DNA of 46,141 nt from Streptomyces antimicrobicus (GTDB lineage: Bacteria; Actinomycetota; Actinomycetes; Streptomycetales; Streptomycetaceae), in assembly GCF_020532625.1 (NCBI RefSeq), contig NZ_JAJAUY010000037.1, forward strand, positions 1 through 46,141, written 5' to 3'. The position numbers and the translations under genes are program-made. Positions 24,482 through 31,940 of this stretch are shown here, in pieces (position 1 is the first letter of the stretch; every line of letters starts with the position of its first letter). The notes beneath the pieces were generated by a model. It saw nothing but the letters and a program-made list of their open reading frames with translations, did not search any database and had not been told where the DNA came from.

Positions 24482-25227
24482 AGACGCTGTCCGTTCACTT
24501 CCGGGGCGGGCCGGTCCCAGACGCCGAGGACGGCCTCGGCCAGCTCCTTGACGTCGGTGAAGCCCGCGAACTTCGCATTGGGACGCTCGGCGCGCATCGC
24601 GTCGTGCACCAGTGCCTTGATGACCAGGATCGCAGCCGCGGCGCTCGGGCCTTCCTCGCCCCCCGCCTTGCGGAAGGAGTCGGCCATGGCGAGGGTCCAG
24701 GCCTCGGCGGCCGCCTTGCCGGCGTTGTACGCGGCGTTGTTCGCCACCGGCTGGTGGGCGCCGACCTGGCTGACCAGGACGTAGCGGCCGTTGCCGGAGC
24801 GGACCAGGGCGTCGTGGAACGCGATCGAGGTGTGCTGCACGGTGCGGATGAGCAGCTTCTCCAGGAAGTCCCAGTCGCCGAGGTCGGTCTCGGTGAAGGA
24901 CTTGCTGCCGCGCCAGCCGCCGACGAGGTGGACCAGCCCGTCGATCCGGCCGAACTCCTTCTCGGTGCGGTCGGCCCACGCCTTGGTGGCGTCGAGGTCG
25001 AGCAGGTCCACGGTGTCACCGGTGACGGTGGCGCCGCCGTGGGCGTAGCGGGCGGCGTCGACGGCCTCGGCCAGGCGGGCCGGGTCGGCGTCGGCGGCCA
25101 CGACGGTGGCGCCCGCCTCGGCCAGCCGCAGCAGGGCGGCCTGGCCGGCGGGGCCACCGGCCCCCGCGACGGCCACGACCGCGCCGCTGAGCTGTCCGTT
25201 CCCGTTGCCGTTCGGGGACGCGTTCAT
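24460..25227 (-). CDS. SDR family NAD(P)-dependent oxidoreductase
   Basis: A 255-residue classical short-chain dehydrogenase. ATG 25227 follows a strong AGGAGG. After a Gly/Asn-rich start comes the cofactor motif VAVAGAGGPAGQAALL, an unusual form of TGxxxGxG. Catalytic S153, Y167 and K171 (YNAGK) are in place. It lies 26 bases after the DUF6421 stop and overlaps the aldolase start, so the three are co-transcribed. With a threonine aldolase as partner, oxidation of the hydroxyl of a beta-hydroxy amino acid, or reduction of the released aldehyde, is plausible but unproven. Confidence 0.88.
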   Translation of the reverse strand: MNASPNGNGNGQLSGAVVAVAGAGGPAGQAALLRLAEAGATVVAADADPARLAEAVDAARYAHGGATVTGDTVDLLDLDATKAWADRTEKEFGRIDGLVHLVGGWRGSKSFTETDLGDWDFLEKLLIRTVQHTSIAFHDALVRSGNGRYVLVSQVGAHQPVANNAAYNAGKAAAEAWTLAMADSFRKAGGEEGPSAAAAILVIKALVHDAMRAERPNAKFAGFTDVKELAEAVLGVWDRPAPEVNGQRLWLTPQP

Positions 25228-25253
25228 GCTGGAAGCCTCCTGTGCGCGGTCGC

Positions 25254-26660
25254 TCACGCGGCGACCCGCTCGGCGTGTTCGGCGTTCAGGGCGGTGATGC
25301 CCTTGGTCGAGGCGATCACGCCCTTGAGCTTCTTGGCGAGGGCCTCGTAGAACATGCTGAGCGGAAACTCGTCGGGAAGCACGTCGTCGACGAGCTTGCG
25401 CGGCGGCTGCGTCAGGTCGAGGGCGTCGGGGCCCTTGGCCCACTTGGAGCCCGGGTGCGGGGCCAGGTAGGTGGAGACCAGCTCGTAGGCCTTGAACCAG
25501 TGGACGAGCTTGGGGCGGTCGATGCCGTCCCGGTAGAGCTTCTCGATCTCGGCGCACAGCTCGTTGGTGACCTGCGGGGCGCGCATCCAGTCGATCTTCA
25601 GCTTGTTGTCCGTCCAGCGCACGACGTCGTGCTTGTGGAGGTAGGCGAAGAGGAGCTGGCCGCCGAGGCCGTCGTAGTTGCGGTTGCGGTCGCCGGAGAC
25701 CGGGAAGCGGAACATCCGGTCGAAGAGGACGGCATACTGCACGTCGCGGCCGTGCTCGTTGCCCTCGGACTCCAGCTTCACGGCCTCCTTGAAGGCGGTG
25801 AGGTCGCAGCGCAGCTCCTCCAGGCCGTACATCCAGAACGGCTGGCGCTGCTTGATCATGAAGGGGTCGAACGGCAGGTCGCCGTGGCTGTGGGTGCGGT
25901 CGTGGACCATGTCCCACAGGACGAAGGCCTTCTCGCAGCGCTCCTGGTCCTCGACCATGCGGGCGATGTCCTCGGGCAGCTCGATGCCGAGGATCTCGAC
26001 GGCGGCCGCGGTCACCTTGCGGTAGCGGGCGGCCTCGCGGTCGCAGAAGATGCCGCCCCACGTGAAGCGCTCGGGCGCCTCGCGCACGGCGATGGTCTCC
26101 GGGAAGAGCACCGCGGAGTTGGTGTCGTAGCCCGGGGTGAAGTCCTCGAAGGTGATGCCGAGGAAGAGCGGGTTGTCGTAGCGGGTGCGCTCCAGCTCGG
26201 CGAGCCACTCGGGCCACACCATGCGCAGGACGACGGCTTCCAGGTTGCGGTCCGGGTTGCCGTTCTGCGTGTACATGGGGAACACGACGAGGTGCTGGAG
26301 CCCGTCGACGCGCTCGGCGGCCGGGTGGAAGGCCATCAGGGAGTCGAGGAAGTCGGGCACGCCGAAGCCGTCCGCGACCCACTTGCGCAGGTCGGCGACG
26401 AGCGCCTTGTGGTAGTCGGTCGCGTGCGGCAGCAGCGGGGAGAGCGCCTCGACACCCGCGGCGACCCGCTCGACCGCGGCCTCGGCGGCGGCCCGGGAAG
26501 GGGCGCCCTCCGCCTCGAAGTCGATGGACCCGTCCGCGGACTGCCAGGGCCGGATCTCCTCCACGGCGGCCTTGAGCTCGGGCCACGCCGGGTGGTCCAC
26601 CACCCGCGTACCGGCGGTTATCGCGCCACCGCCCACGCCCGGCACAAGAGTTTCCGTCAT
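25254..26660 (-). CDS. DUF6421 family protein
   Basis: A 468-residue protein with no established function, matching DUF6421. ATG 26660 (MTETLVPG) follows GGAGGAAG. It is soluble, rich in aromatic and acidic residues, and has no signal peptide. The most striking stretch is MVHDRTHSHGD (251-261): three histidines and two acidic residues that could bind metal, flanked by conserved-looking EDQERCEKAF and FWMYGLEELRCDL. PETIAVREAPERFTWGGIFCDRE is another dense stretch. It heads the operon with the SDR and threonine aldolase, so it probably makes or handles the same metabolite. An enzymatic role is inference. Confidence 0.8.
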   Translation of the reverse strand: MTETLVPGVGGGAITAGTRVVDHPAWPELKAAVEEIRPWQSADGSIDFEAEGAPSRAAAEAAVERVAAGVEALSPLLPHATDYHKALVADLRKWVADGFGVPDFLDSLMAFHPAAERVDGLQHLVVFPMYTQNGNPDRNLEAVVLRMVWPEWLAELERTRYDNPLFLGITFEDFTPGYDTNSAVLFPETIAVREAPERFTWGGIFCDREAARYRKVTAAAVEILGIELPEDIARMVEDQERCEKAFVLWDMVHDRTHSHGDLPFDPFMIKQRQPFWMYGLEELRCDLTAFKEAVKLESEGNEHGRDVQYAVLFDRMFRFPVSGDRNRNYDGLGGQLLFAYLHKHDVVRWTDNKLKIDWMRAPQVTNELCAEIEKLYRDGIDRPKLVHWFKAYELVSTYLAPHPGSKWAKGPDALDLTQPPRKLVDDVLPDEFPLSMFYEALAKKLKGVIASTKGITALNAEHAERVAA

Positions 26661-26741
26661 GTCACTTCCTCCACAGGAGAACCTCACGTAAAGACAGCGT
26701 ATGCGCGCGAGGCTCTCCTGCTCAAGAGGGTGTGCGGGAAA

Positions 26742-27749
26742 TTATTCGGCGCGACCCCCTGCTTCGCCGGAAGTCTTCCCGTCCGTAACCAGGGAACGGA
26801 TGACTCCGCCGATCCGGTCCAGTGCGTCGCGGGCCGCGGGCAGGTACTCGGGCAGGGCCAGGAACCCGTGGAACATCCCGGGGTGGAGGTCCACGGAAGA
26901 GGTCACTCCGCTGGCCTGAAGCAGTCGGTCGTACGCCGGCCCGTCGTCGGCGAGCGGATCGCACCCGGCGACCACCACATGGGCGGGCGGCAGGCCGGCC
27001 AGGAGTTCCGGCCCGGCGTTCAGGGGGGACGCCAGCGGGTGCTTCCCGTCCTCGCCGGGCCCCAGGTACTGCTCCCAGAACCAGCGCACGTGCGCGGTGG
27101 TCAGGTAGTAGCCGGTGGCGTTGCGGCGGTAGGAGTCGCTGTCCAGCGACGCCGTGAGGGAGGGGTAGACCAGCACCTGGAGCGCGACCGGCGGGCCGCC
27201 GCGCTCGGCCGCGAGCAGCAGGGAGGCGGCGGCGAGGTTGCCGCCCGCGCTGTCCCCGGCCACCACCAGCGCCCCGGGGTCGCCGCCGAGCTCGCCGAGG
27301 TGCTCGCCGGCCCAGCACAGGGCGGCGTGGGCGTCCTCGACGGCGGCGGGGAAGCGGTGCTCGGGGGCGCGCCGGTAGTCGACGGAGACCACGGCGGCGC
27401 CGGCGGCCCGGCAGAGGTTGCGGGCGGTGCGGTCGTGGGTGTCGAGGTCGCACAGGACGAAGCCGCCGCCGTGGCAGAACACCACGGTGGGCCGCGGTCC
27501 TGGACGGCGGCCGGGGTCCGGAAGGTAGATGCGCACGGGTATCGGCGGCGCCCCGGGCGGGCCGGGGACGGTGCGGTCCACGACGGCGCCCACGGCGGGC
27601 GGCGGGGTGGCGGGCGGCGGGGTGGCCGCCATGATTCGCCGGGCCTCGACGGCGTCGGTGACGGCGCCGCCGACGTCGGGGAAGACGGCGGAGAAGGCAC
27701 GGACGAAGGGGCGGGCCCGCGGGTCGAGCCGGTCGCTGGTGCCGGACAC
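26742..27749 (-). CDS. Alpha/beta hydrolase, hormone-sensitive-lipase (type IV) family esterase
   Basis: A 335-residue cytoplasmic esterase of the bacterial HSL family. GTG 27749 follows GAGAGGAG. The oxyanion-hole motif CHGGGFVL, the nucleophile elbow VVAGDSAGGNLAA, the catalytic aspartate in GCDPLADDG and histidine in FHGFLALP are all present. It likely hydrolyses short-chain esters. It is 45 bases downstream of the LLM oxidoreductase on the same strand, and a PadR regulator is divergent; together they look like a small inducible detoxification or catabolic unit. Natural substrate unknown. Confidence 0.9.
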   Translation of the reverse strand: MSGTSDRLDPRARPFVRAFSAVFPDVGGAVTDAVEARRIMAATPPPATPPPAVGAVVDRTVPGPPGAPPIPVRIYLPDPGRRPGPRPTVVFCHGGGFVLCDLDTHDRTARNLCRAAGAAVVSVDYRRAPEHRFPAAVEDAHAALCWAGEHLGELGGDPGALVVAGDSAGGNLAAASLLLAAERGGPPVALQVLVYPSLTASLDSDSYRRNATGYYLTTAHVRWFWEQYLGPGEDGKHPLASPLNAGPELLAGLPPAHVVVAGCDPLADDGPAYDRLLQASGVTSSVDLHPGMFHGFLALPEYLPAARDALDRIGGVIRSLVTDGKTSGEAGGRAE

Positions 27750-27794
27750 GTCGCTCCTCTCGGGAGGGTCGGACTGGGTGCGGTGGGACGGTGC

Positions 27795-28916
27795 TCAGGC
27801 GGAGCGGAACTGCGGGATGATCTTCTCGCCCCACTGCCGCAGCGTCTCCAGGCAGGCCTCCTGCGGCACGGTCCCCATCTGGACCAGGCACATGATCTCG
27901 TCCGCCCCGGCCGCCTTGAGCCGTTCGACGTACGCGATCGCGTCGTCCGCCGTGCCGTAGGCGTGGTCGGCGTTGAACGTGGCGGTCGCGGAGGGCCGCA
28001 CGGGGACGGCCTGCTCGTGCAGCCGGGCCACGACCTGCTCGGCGGCCCGGCGCAGCTCCGCCGCCTCGTCGGCGCCGGGCACCACGGCCTCGTCCGGGAC
28101 GCCGGCGCCGCCGTACCAGTGGCCGATCGCCTGGGCGAAGAACCGCTGGCCCCGGGTGCCGATGCGGCGGGCCCGCTCCCGGTCGTCGAGGACGATGGTC
28201 GGGCACAGCACGGAGAAGTGGTCGTTGACGGCGGTGGAGACCAACCGTGAGCCGTCCCGGCCGGCGATCGCCGCGTCGTAGACGCCGCGCATCTGCGCGA
28301 TCGAGCCGGGCCCGGCGAAGCCCATCACCAGGGCACCGACGCCCAGTTCGGCCGCCTGCACCAGGGTCTCGGCGCGGCTGCACGCCAGGAAGAGCGGCGG
28401 GTGGGGCGTCTGGCGCGGGCGGGGCAGGATCGGGTGCGGCGGGATGTCGATCAGTTCGCCGTGGTATTCGAGCTCTTCGTCCTGCCAGGCCCGCCCGATG
28501 ATCCGCAGCGCCTCCTCCACCTCCTGGGTGGTCCGCTCCCGGTCGACCCCGCACAGGCTGGTCTCCTGCTCGGTCCCGCCGCGCCCGGCCCCGAGGTCGA
28601 GCCGCCCGCCGGAGAGCAGGTCGAGCATGGCCGCCCGTTCGGCGACCCGGGCGGGGTGGTTGAAGTTGAACGGCATGCACACCACGCCGTGGCCGATGCG
28701 AATGGTCGACGTCCGGGCGGCGACGAACGAGAGGAAGACCTCCGGAGCGCTCATGTGGGCGTACCACTTGAGCGAATGGTGCTCCACGGCCCAGACGCGG
28801 TCGAAGCCGACGGCTTCGGCGAGCACGGCCTGTTCGACGCAGTCGTGGATGACCTGGTGCTCGCGCTCGACGGTGGGATCGGCCAGTTGGGCCTCGAAGA
28901 TCACGGAGAACTTCAC
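27795..28916 (-). CDS. LLM class flavin-dependent oxidoreductase
   Basis: A 373-residue luciferase-like monooxygenase/F420 or FMN-dependent oxidoreductase. The TIM-barrel pattern is clear: EAVGFDRVWAVEHHS near the N-terminus, RIGHGVVCMPFNFNHPARVAERAAMLDLLSGG-type core (conserved LxxGRxxLGxGRG), and a C-terminal region with GADEIMCLVQMG. Substrate and cofactor (FMN versus F420) cannot be fixed. It is the first gene before the esterase and starts 49 bases from the divergent PadR gene, whose start codon carries an operator-like palindrome. Confidence 0.88.
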   Translation of the reverse strand: MKFSVIFEAQLADPTVEREHQVIHDCVEQAVLAEAVGFDRVWAVEHHSLKWYAHMSAPEVFLSFVAARTSTIRIGHGVVCMPFNFNHPARVAERAAMLDLLSGGRLDLGAGRGGTEQETSLCGVDRERTTQEVEEALRIIGRAWQDEELEYHGELIDIPPHPILPRPRQTPHPPLFLACSRAETLVQAAELGVGALVMGFAGPGSIAQMRGVYDAAIAGRDGSRLVSTAVNDHFSVLCPTIVLDDRERARRIGTRGQRFFAQAIGHWYGGAGVPDEAVVPGADEAAELRRAAEQVVARLHEQAVPVRPSATATFNADHAYGTADDAIAYVERLKAAGADEIMCLVQMGTVPQEACLETLRQWGEKIIPQFRSA

Positions 28917-28965
28917 GACGCCTCCAGGGTTGCGTCCGGTGTCCGGTCCTACTTCAATCAGGAAT

Positions 28966-28977
28966 ATGACTAGTCGT
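28966..28977. promoter_or_regulatory. Near-palindrome at the PadR start codon
   Basis: ATGACTAGTCGT, with perfect core GACTAGTC, overlaps the start codon of the PadR gene. A regulator bound here could repress both its own gene and the divergent operon. Confidence 0.35.
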
Positions 28978-29589
28978 CAGAAAGCGAGGAAGCAAGAGCT
29001 GTCGCCCACCGCCTGGGCCGTACTGGGGCTGCTCTCCTTCCCCGGCGAGCGCACCGGGTACGAGCTGAAGAAATGGGCCGACTCCTCGTTGCGCTTCTTC
29101 TACTGGGCGCCCGCCATCAGCCAGATCTACGCCGAACTGCGCCGGCTGGAAGGGCTCGGGCTCGTCGCCTCCAGCCGGTCGGGCCCCGAGGAGGCCCGGG
29201 CCAAGCGGCGGTACGCGCTGACCGGGGCCGGGCGCGCGGCGCTGGCCGACTGGGCCGCGGACACCGCGGAGGCCGGGCCGCCGGTGCTCAAGCACGGGCT
29301 GCTGCTGCGGATCTGGCTCGGTCATCTCGCCGACCCGGCGCGGCTGCGCGCCCTGGTGGCCGGGCACCAGGAGCGGACCCGGGCCGAACTGGCCTGCGTA
29401 CGCGCCGCGATGGCGCAGGCCGGGGATGTCGGGGAGTGGGCCTTCCCGCTGCTGGCGCTGCGCTGGAGCGAGCGGCAGCACCTGGCGGAACTGGAGCTCG
29501 CGGACGCGCTGCTGGAGGACCTGGCAGCCGTGGAGGCCGCCCGCTCCGGCCCTGGTCAAGGCGTTGAGGACGCGCCCACGGGCGGGTGA
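28966..29589 (+). CDS. PadR family transcriptional regulator
   Basis: A 207-residue regulator starting at ATG 28966, after AGGA. The N-terminal winged helix is typical of PadR: LSPTAWAVLGLLSFPGERTGYELKKW, then FYWAPAISQIYAELRRLEGLGLV and the wing RRYALTGAGRAAL. The C-terminal ~100 residues form the helical dimerisation part of the long PadR/Vtr (AphA-like) subclass. PadR proteins usually repress adjacent detoxification genes until a small phenolic or drug-like ligand binds, so it probably controls the divergent LLM-esterase pair. Confidence 0.92.
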   Translation: MTSRQKARKQELSPTAWAVLGLLSFPGERTGYELKKWADSSLRFFYWAPAISQIYAELRRLEGLGLVASSRSGPEEARAKRRYALTGAGRAALADWAADTAEAGPPVLKHGLLLRIWLGHLADPARLRALVAGHQERTRAELACVRAAMAQAGDVGEWAFPLLALRWSERQHLAELELADALLEDLAAVEAARSGPGQGVEDAPTGG

Positions 29590-29704
29590 CCCGGACGGGC
29601 GCCCGCGGGCCCGCACAGCCCTGGCGGGAACCGGTCGTACGGCCTTCGCGGGGCCGTGCACGGGCGGTCCCAACGCCGCGCCGGAGGACTAGGCTGCCTC
29701 CTCA

Positions 29705-29740
29705 CCGCGCGGTCCGGGTCGGGACACCGTGACCGCGCGG
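29705..29740 (+). promoter_or_regulatory. Inverted repeat in the leader of the GDPD-like gene
   Basis: CCGCGCGGTC (29705-29714) and GACCGCGCGG (29731-29740) are perfect 10-base arms 29 bases before a TTG start. A TAGGCT (-10-like) sits just upstream, so the hairpin would lie in the 5' UTR or be an operator. Confidence 0.35.
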
Positions 29741-29769
29741 GAGCCGCCGTCGACGGAAGCGAGAGAACC

Positions 29770-30453
29770 TTGACTTTCCTCACCATCGGTCACCGCGGGG
29801 TCATGGGTGTCGAACCGGAGAACACCCTGCGGTCGTTCGTGCGCGCGGAACGTTCCGGCATGGACGTCATCGCGCTGGACCTGCGACTCAGCAAGGACGG
29901 CGCCCTCGTCGTCCTGCACGATGCCGAGGTGGACCGCACCACCGACGGCACCGGCGCCGTCGCCGACCTGACCCTGGCCGAACTGCGCGAGCTGGACGCC
30001 GGGCTCGGGGAACGGGTGCCGGTCCTGGAGGAGGTGCTGGAGGCGGTGAGGGCCCCCTTGCAGGCCTCGGTCCAGGACCCGGCCACCGCCCGGGCGCTCG
30101 CCGAGGCGCTGCGGCGGCTGGACCTGACGGGCCGGGTGGCGGTGTCGTCCTTCCACGACGCGGTGCTCGTGGAGACGGCCCGGCTGGTGCCGGGGGTACG
30201 GACCGTGCTGACGGCCGGGCACCACGGCGAGGACATCGTCGACCGGGCGCTGGCGGCGGGTGCCGAAACGGTCGCTCTGCAGCTGCGCCGGCTGACGCTG
30301 GAGACCGTGGAGTCCGCGCACACGGCCGGCCTGAAGGTCACCGGCTGGACGGTCGACACCCAGGAGCAGCTGCGGCTGGCCCGCGCGCTGGAGCTGGACG
30401 GGGCGGCGACCGGCTTCCCCGAGATCCGGCGGACCGGGCGGTTCACGGCCTGA
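29770..30453 (+). CDS. Glycerophosphodiester phosphodiesterase family protein, degenerate active site
   Basis: A 227-residue GDPD-fold protein with a TTG start at 29770, after GAGAG; homologous sequence begins right there (TFLTIGHRG). It keeps H8-R9, E17-N18 and the catalytic H50 (VVLHDAEVDRTTDG). However, the metal-ligand Glu of the canonical ExD motif is Ala35 (IALDL), and the second ligand motif, normally xEIK, reads SVQD (100-103). The C-terminal TDxP motif is TGFP. It may therefore be a pseudoenzyme or bind a different ligand. Codon use is normal, so it is not a decaying gene. Confidence 0.85.
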   Translation: MTFLTIGHRGVMGVEPENTLRSFVRAERSGMDVIALDLRLSKDGALVVLHDAEVDRTTDGTGAVADLTLAELRELDAGLGERVPVLEEVLEAVRAPLQASVQDPATARALAEALRRLDLTGRVAVSSFHDAVLVETARLVPGVRTVLTAGHHGEDIVDRALAAGAETVALQLRRLTLETVESAHTAGLKVTGWTVDTQEQLRLARALELDGAATGFPEIRRTGRFTA

Positions 30454-30538
30454 GCGGCGCGGGGCGCGGGCGGCGGCGCGTGCGGGGCGCACGCGAGCGG
30501 CGCGGGGCGCGTCCGGGGCGCGGGCCCCGGCGTGCAGT

Positions 30539-30581
30539 GCGGTGCGGTGCGCGCGGCTGCGCGCGGTGCGGTGCGCGCGGC
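30539..30581. repeat. 19-bp direct repeat at 24-bp spacing
   Basis: gcggtgcggtgcgcgcggc occurs at 30539-30557 and again at 30563-30581, between the GDPD-like and GNAT stop codons. Confidence 0.9.
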
Positions 30582-30588
30582 CGCCGCG

Positions 30589-31134
30589 TCAGAGCGGCTT
30601 GACCAGCAGCTCGAAGGCGAGGTCGTCGCGCAGCGGGATGCCGAAGCGCTCGTCGCCGTACGGGAAGGGGCTCAGCTCGCCGGTGCGGCGGTAGCCGCGC
30701 CGCTCGTAGTAGGCGATGAGTTCGTCCCGGACGTTGACCACGGTCATGCGCATCTGCGTGGCGCCCCACTGCTCCCGGGCCCGGCGCTCGGCCTCGGCGA
30801 GGATCTCCCGGCCGAGACCGGCGCCCTGGAGGGTCGGGCGGACCGCGAACATGCCGAAGTAGGCGTGGTCACCGCGGTGTTCGAGCTGGCAGCAGGCCAC
30901 CAGCTCGCCATCGCGCTCGACCACGAGCAGGACGCTGCCGGGGGTGGTGATGACCTCGCGCACGCCGCCCTCGTCGGTGCGCTGGCCGTCGAGGTAGTCG
31001 GCTTCCGTCGTCCAGCCGGCGCGGCTGCCCTCGCCGCGGTACGCGGACTCCACCAGCTCCACCAGGGCGGGGACGTCCGCTTCCTCGGCGGGGCGGAAGG
31101 TCAGGGCGGCGGTGGGGGCGTCGGCGGTGTCCAT
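30589..31134 (-). CDS. GNAT family N-acetyltransferase
   Basis: A 181-residue acetyltransferase starting at ATG 31134. The GNAT fold is clear: FRPAEEADVPALVELVESAYRG at the N-terminus, then VVERDGELVACCQLE, and the acetyl-CoA motif FAVRPTLQGAGLGREILAEAE (R/Q-x-x-G-x-G/A), followed by YYERRGYRRTGELSPF. The C-terminus resembles GNATs that act on small amines or amino acids. Substrate unknown. It is divergent from the DUF5134 gene, and its end faces the GDPD-like gene across a GC-rich repetitive gap. Confidence 0.9.
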   Translation of the reverse strand: MDTADAPTAALTFRPAEEADVPALVELVESAYRGEGSRAGWTTEADYLDGQRTDEGGVREVITTPGSVLLVVERDGELVACCQLEHRGDHAYFGMFAVRPTLQGAGLGREILAEAERRAREQWGATQMRMTVVNVRDELIAYYERRGYRRTGELSPFPYGDERFGIPLRDDLAFELLVKPL

Positions 31135-31223
31135 GGGCAGAGGGTAACCCGGCGGCGGCGTGCGCCCGGCGACGGGCGGGCATCACTTCGATGACACCGT
31201 CGGTCGATCCGGGAGGTCGTCCC

Positions 31224-31793
31224 GTGCACGGTCCCACGACGTCCGTCCTCTCCTGGCTGCTGGTACTGCTGTGCGCGGCCAGCGGCGCGTACTGCCTGGG
31301 CCGGGTGCGCAGAGCGGGCCGGGGCCCGGCGGCCGCGGTGGCGTCCGGGGAGGCCGTGATGGGCTTCGGGATGGCGGCGATGGCGGCGCCGCTGCCGGTC
31401 GGGCCGGGTCTGTCCTGGGCGCTGGTGGCGGTCTTCGGCGCGGCCGCCGTGCACGCGCTGTGGCTGCTGCGCGGCGGTGTGCACCACGCCCACCACCTGG
31501 TCGGCTCGGCGGCCATGCTCTACATGGCGCTGGCCGCCTCCGCCGCCGGGCCGGGTCAGGGGCACGGGCACGCCGCGGCGGGCGTACCGCTGCTGACCGG
31601 GGCGCTGCTGTGCTACTTCGCCGGGTACGTGCTGCTGGTCGGGGCCCGCCTGGTACCGGCGGGCGGCGGCCCCGCGCCGGTCGCCGGGGCGGCGGTGCCC
31701 GGCGCGGCGGTGCCCGGCGGGGCGGGCGAGCTGACCCGCGCGTGCCGCCTCGCCATGGGACTGGGGATGTTCGCGATGCTGCTCGCGGGGTGA
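31224..31793 (+). CDS. DUF5134-like multi-pass membrane protein
   Basis: A 189-residue membrane protein. GTG 31224 is preferred because GGGAGG lies eight bases upstream; ATG 31191 in frame has no such site. Five or so hydrophobic segments alternate with short loops (SVLSWLLVLLCAASGAYCL; VMGFGMAAMAAPL; ALVAVFGAAAVHALWLL; LLTGALLCYFAGYVLLV; LAMGLGMFAMLL). Histidines cluster in GGVHHAHHLVG and GQGHGHAA, as in DUF5134 proteins, and could bind metal in or near the membrane. It precedes an M56 metallopeptidase gene, a common pairing in Streptomyces. Function unknown. Confidence 0.75.
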   Translation: MHGPTTSVLSWLLVLLCAASGAYCLGRVRRAGRGPAAAVASGEAVMGFGMAAMAAPLPVGPGLSWALVAVFGAAAVHALWLLRGGVHHAHHLVGSAAMLYMALAASAAGPGQGHGHAAAGVPLLTGALLCYFAGYVLLVGARLVPAGGGPAPVAGAAVPGAAVPGGAGELTRACRLAMGLGMFAMLLAG

Positions 31794-31927
31794 GGCCCGC
31801 CGTGCGTGCGGCGCGCCGCGCGGGGTGAAGTCCCCGCCGGCGCAGGGGTGCCGGGGTGGCGGCCGCGGCAAACGTGTCCTGCGTCACCAATGACACCGGA
31901 CCGTACCCGCGGGTCGTCCCCCGCTCA

Positions 31928-31933
31928 TAGGCT
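31928..31933 (+). promoter_or_regulatory. Putative -10 element of the M56 peptidase gene
   Basis: TAGGCT ends seven bases before ATG 31941, which would place the transcription start at or near the start codon. Confidence 0.35.
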
Positions 31934-31940
31934 GAGAGGC

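Noticed and set aside
25242..28250. 1,002-codon plus-strand frame across DUF6421, the esterase and LLM genes
   Set aside because: It is antisense to three supported genes and rich in Gly/Val/His/Arg without any motif.
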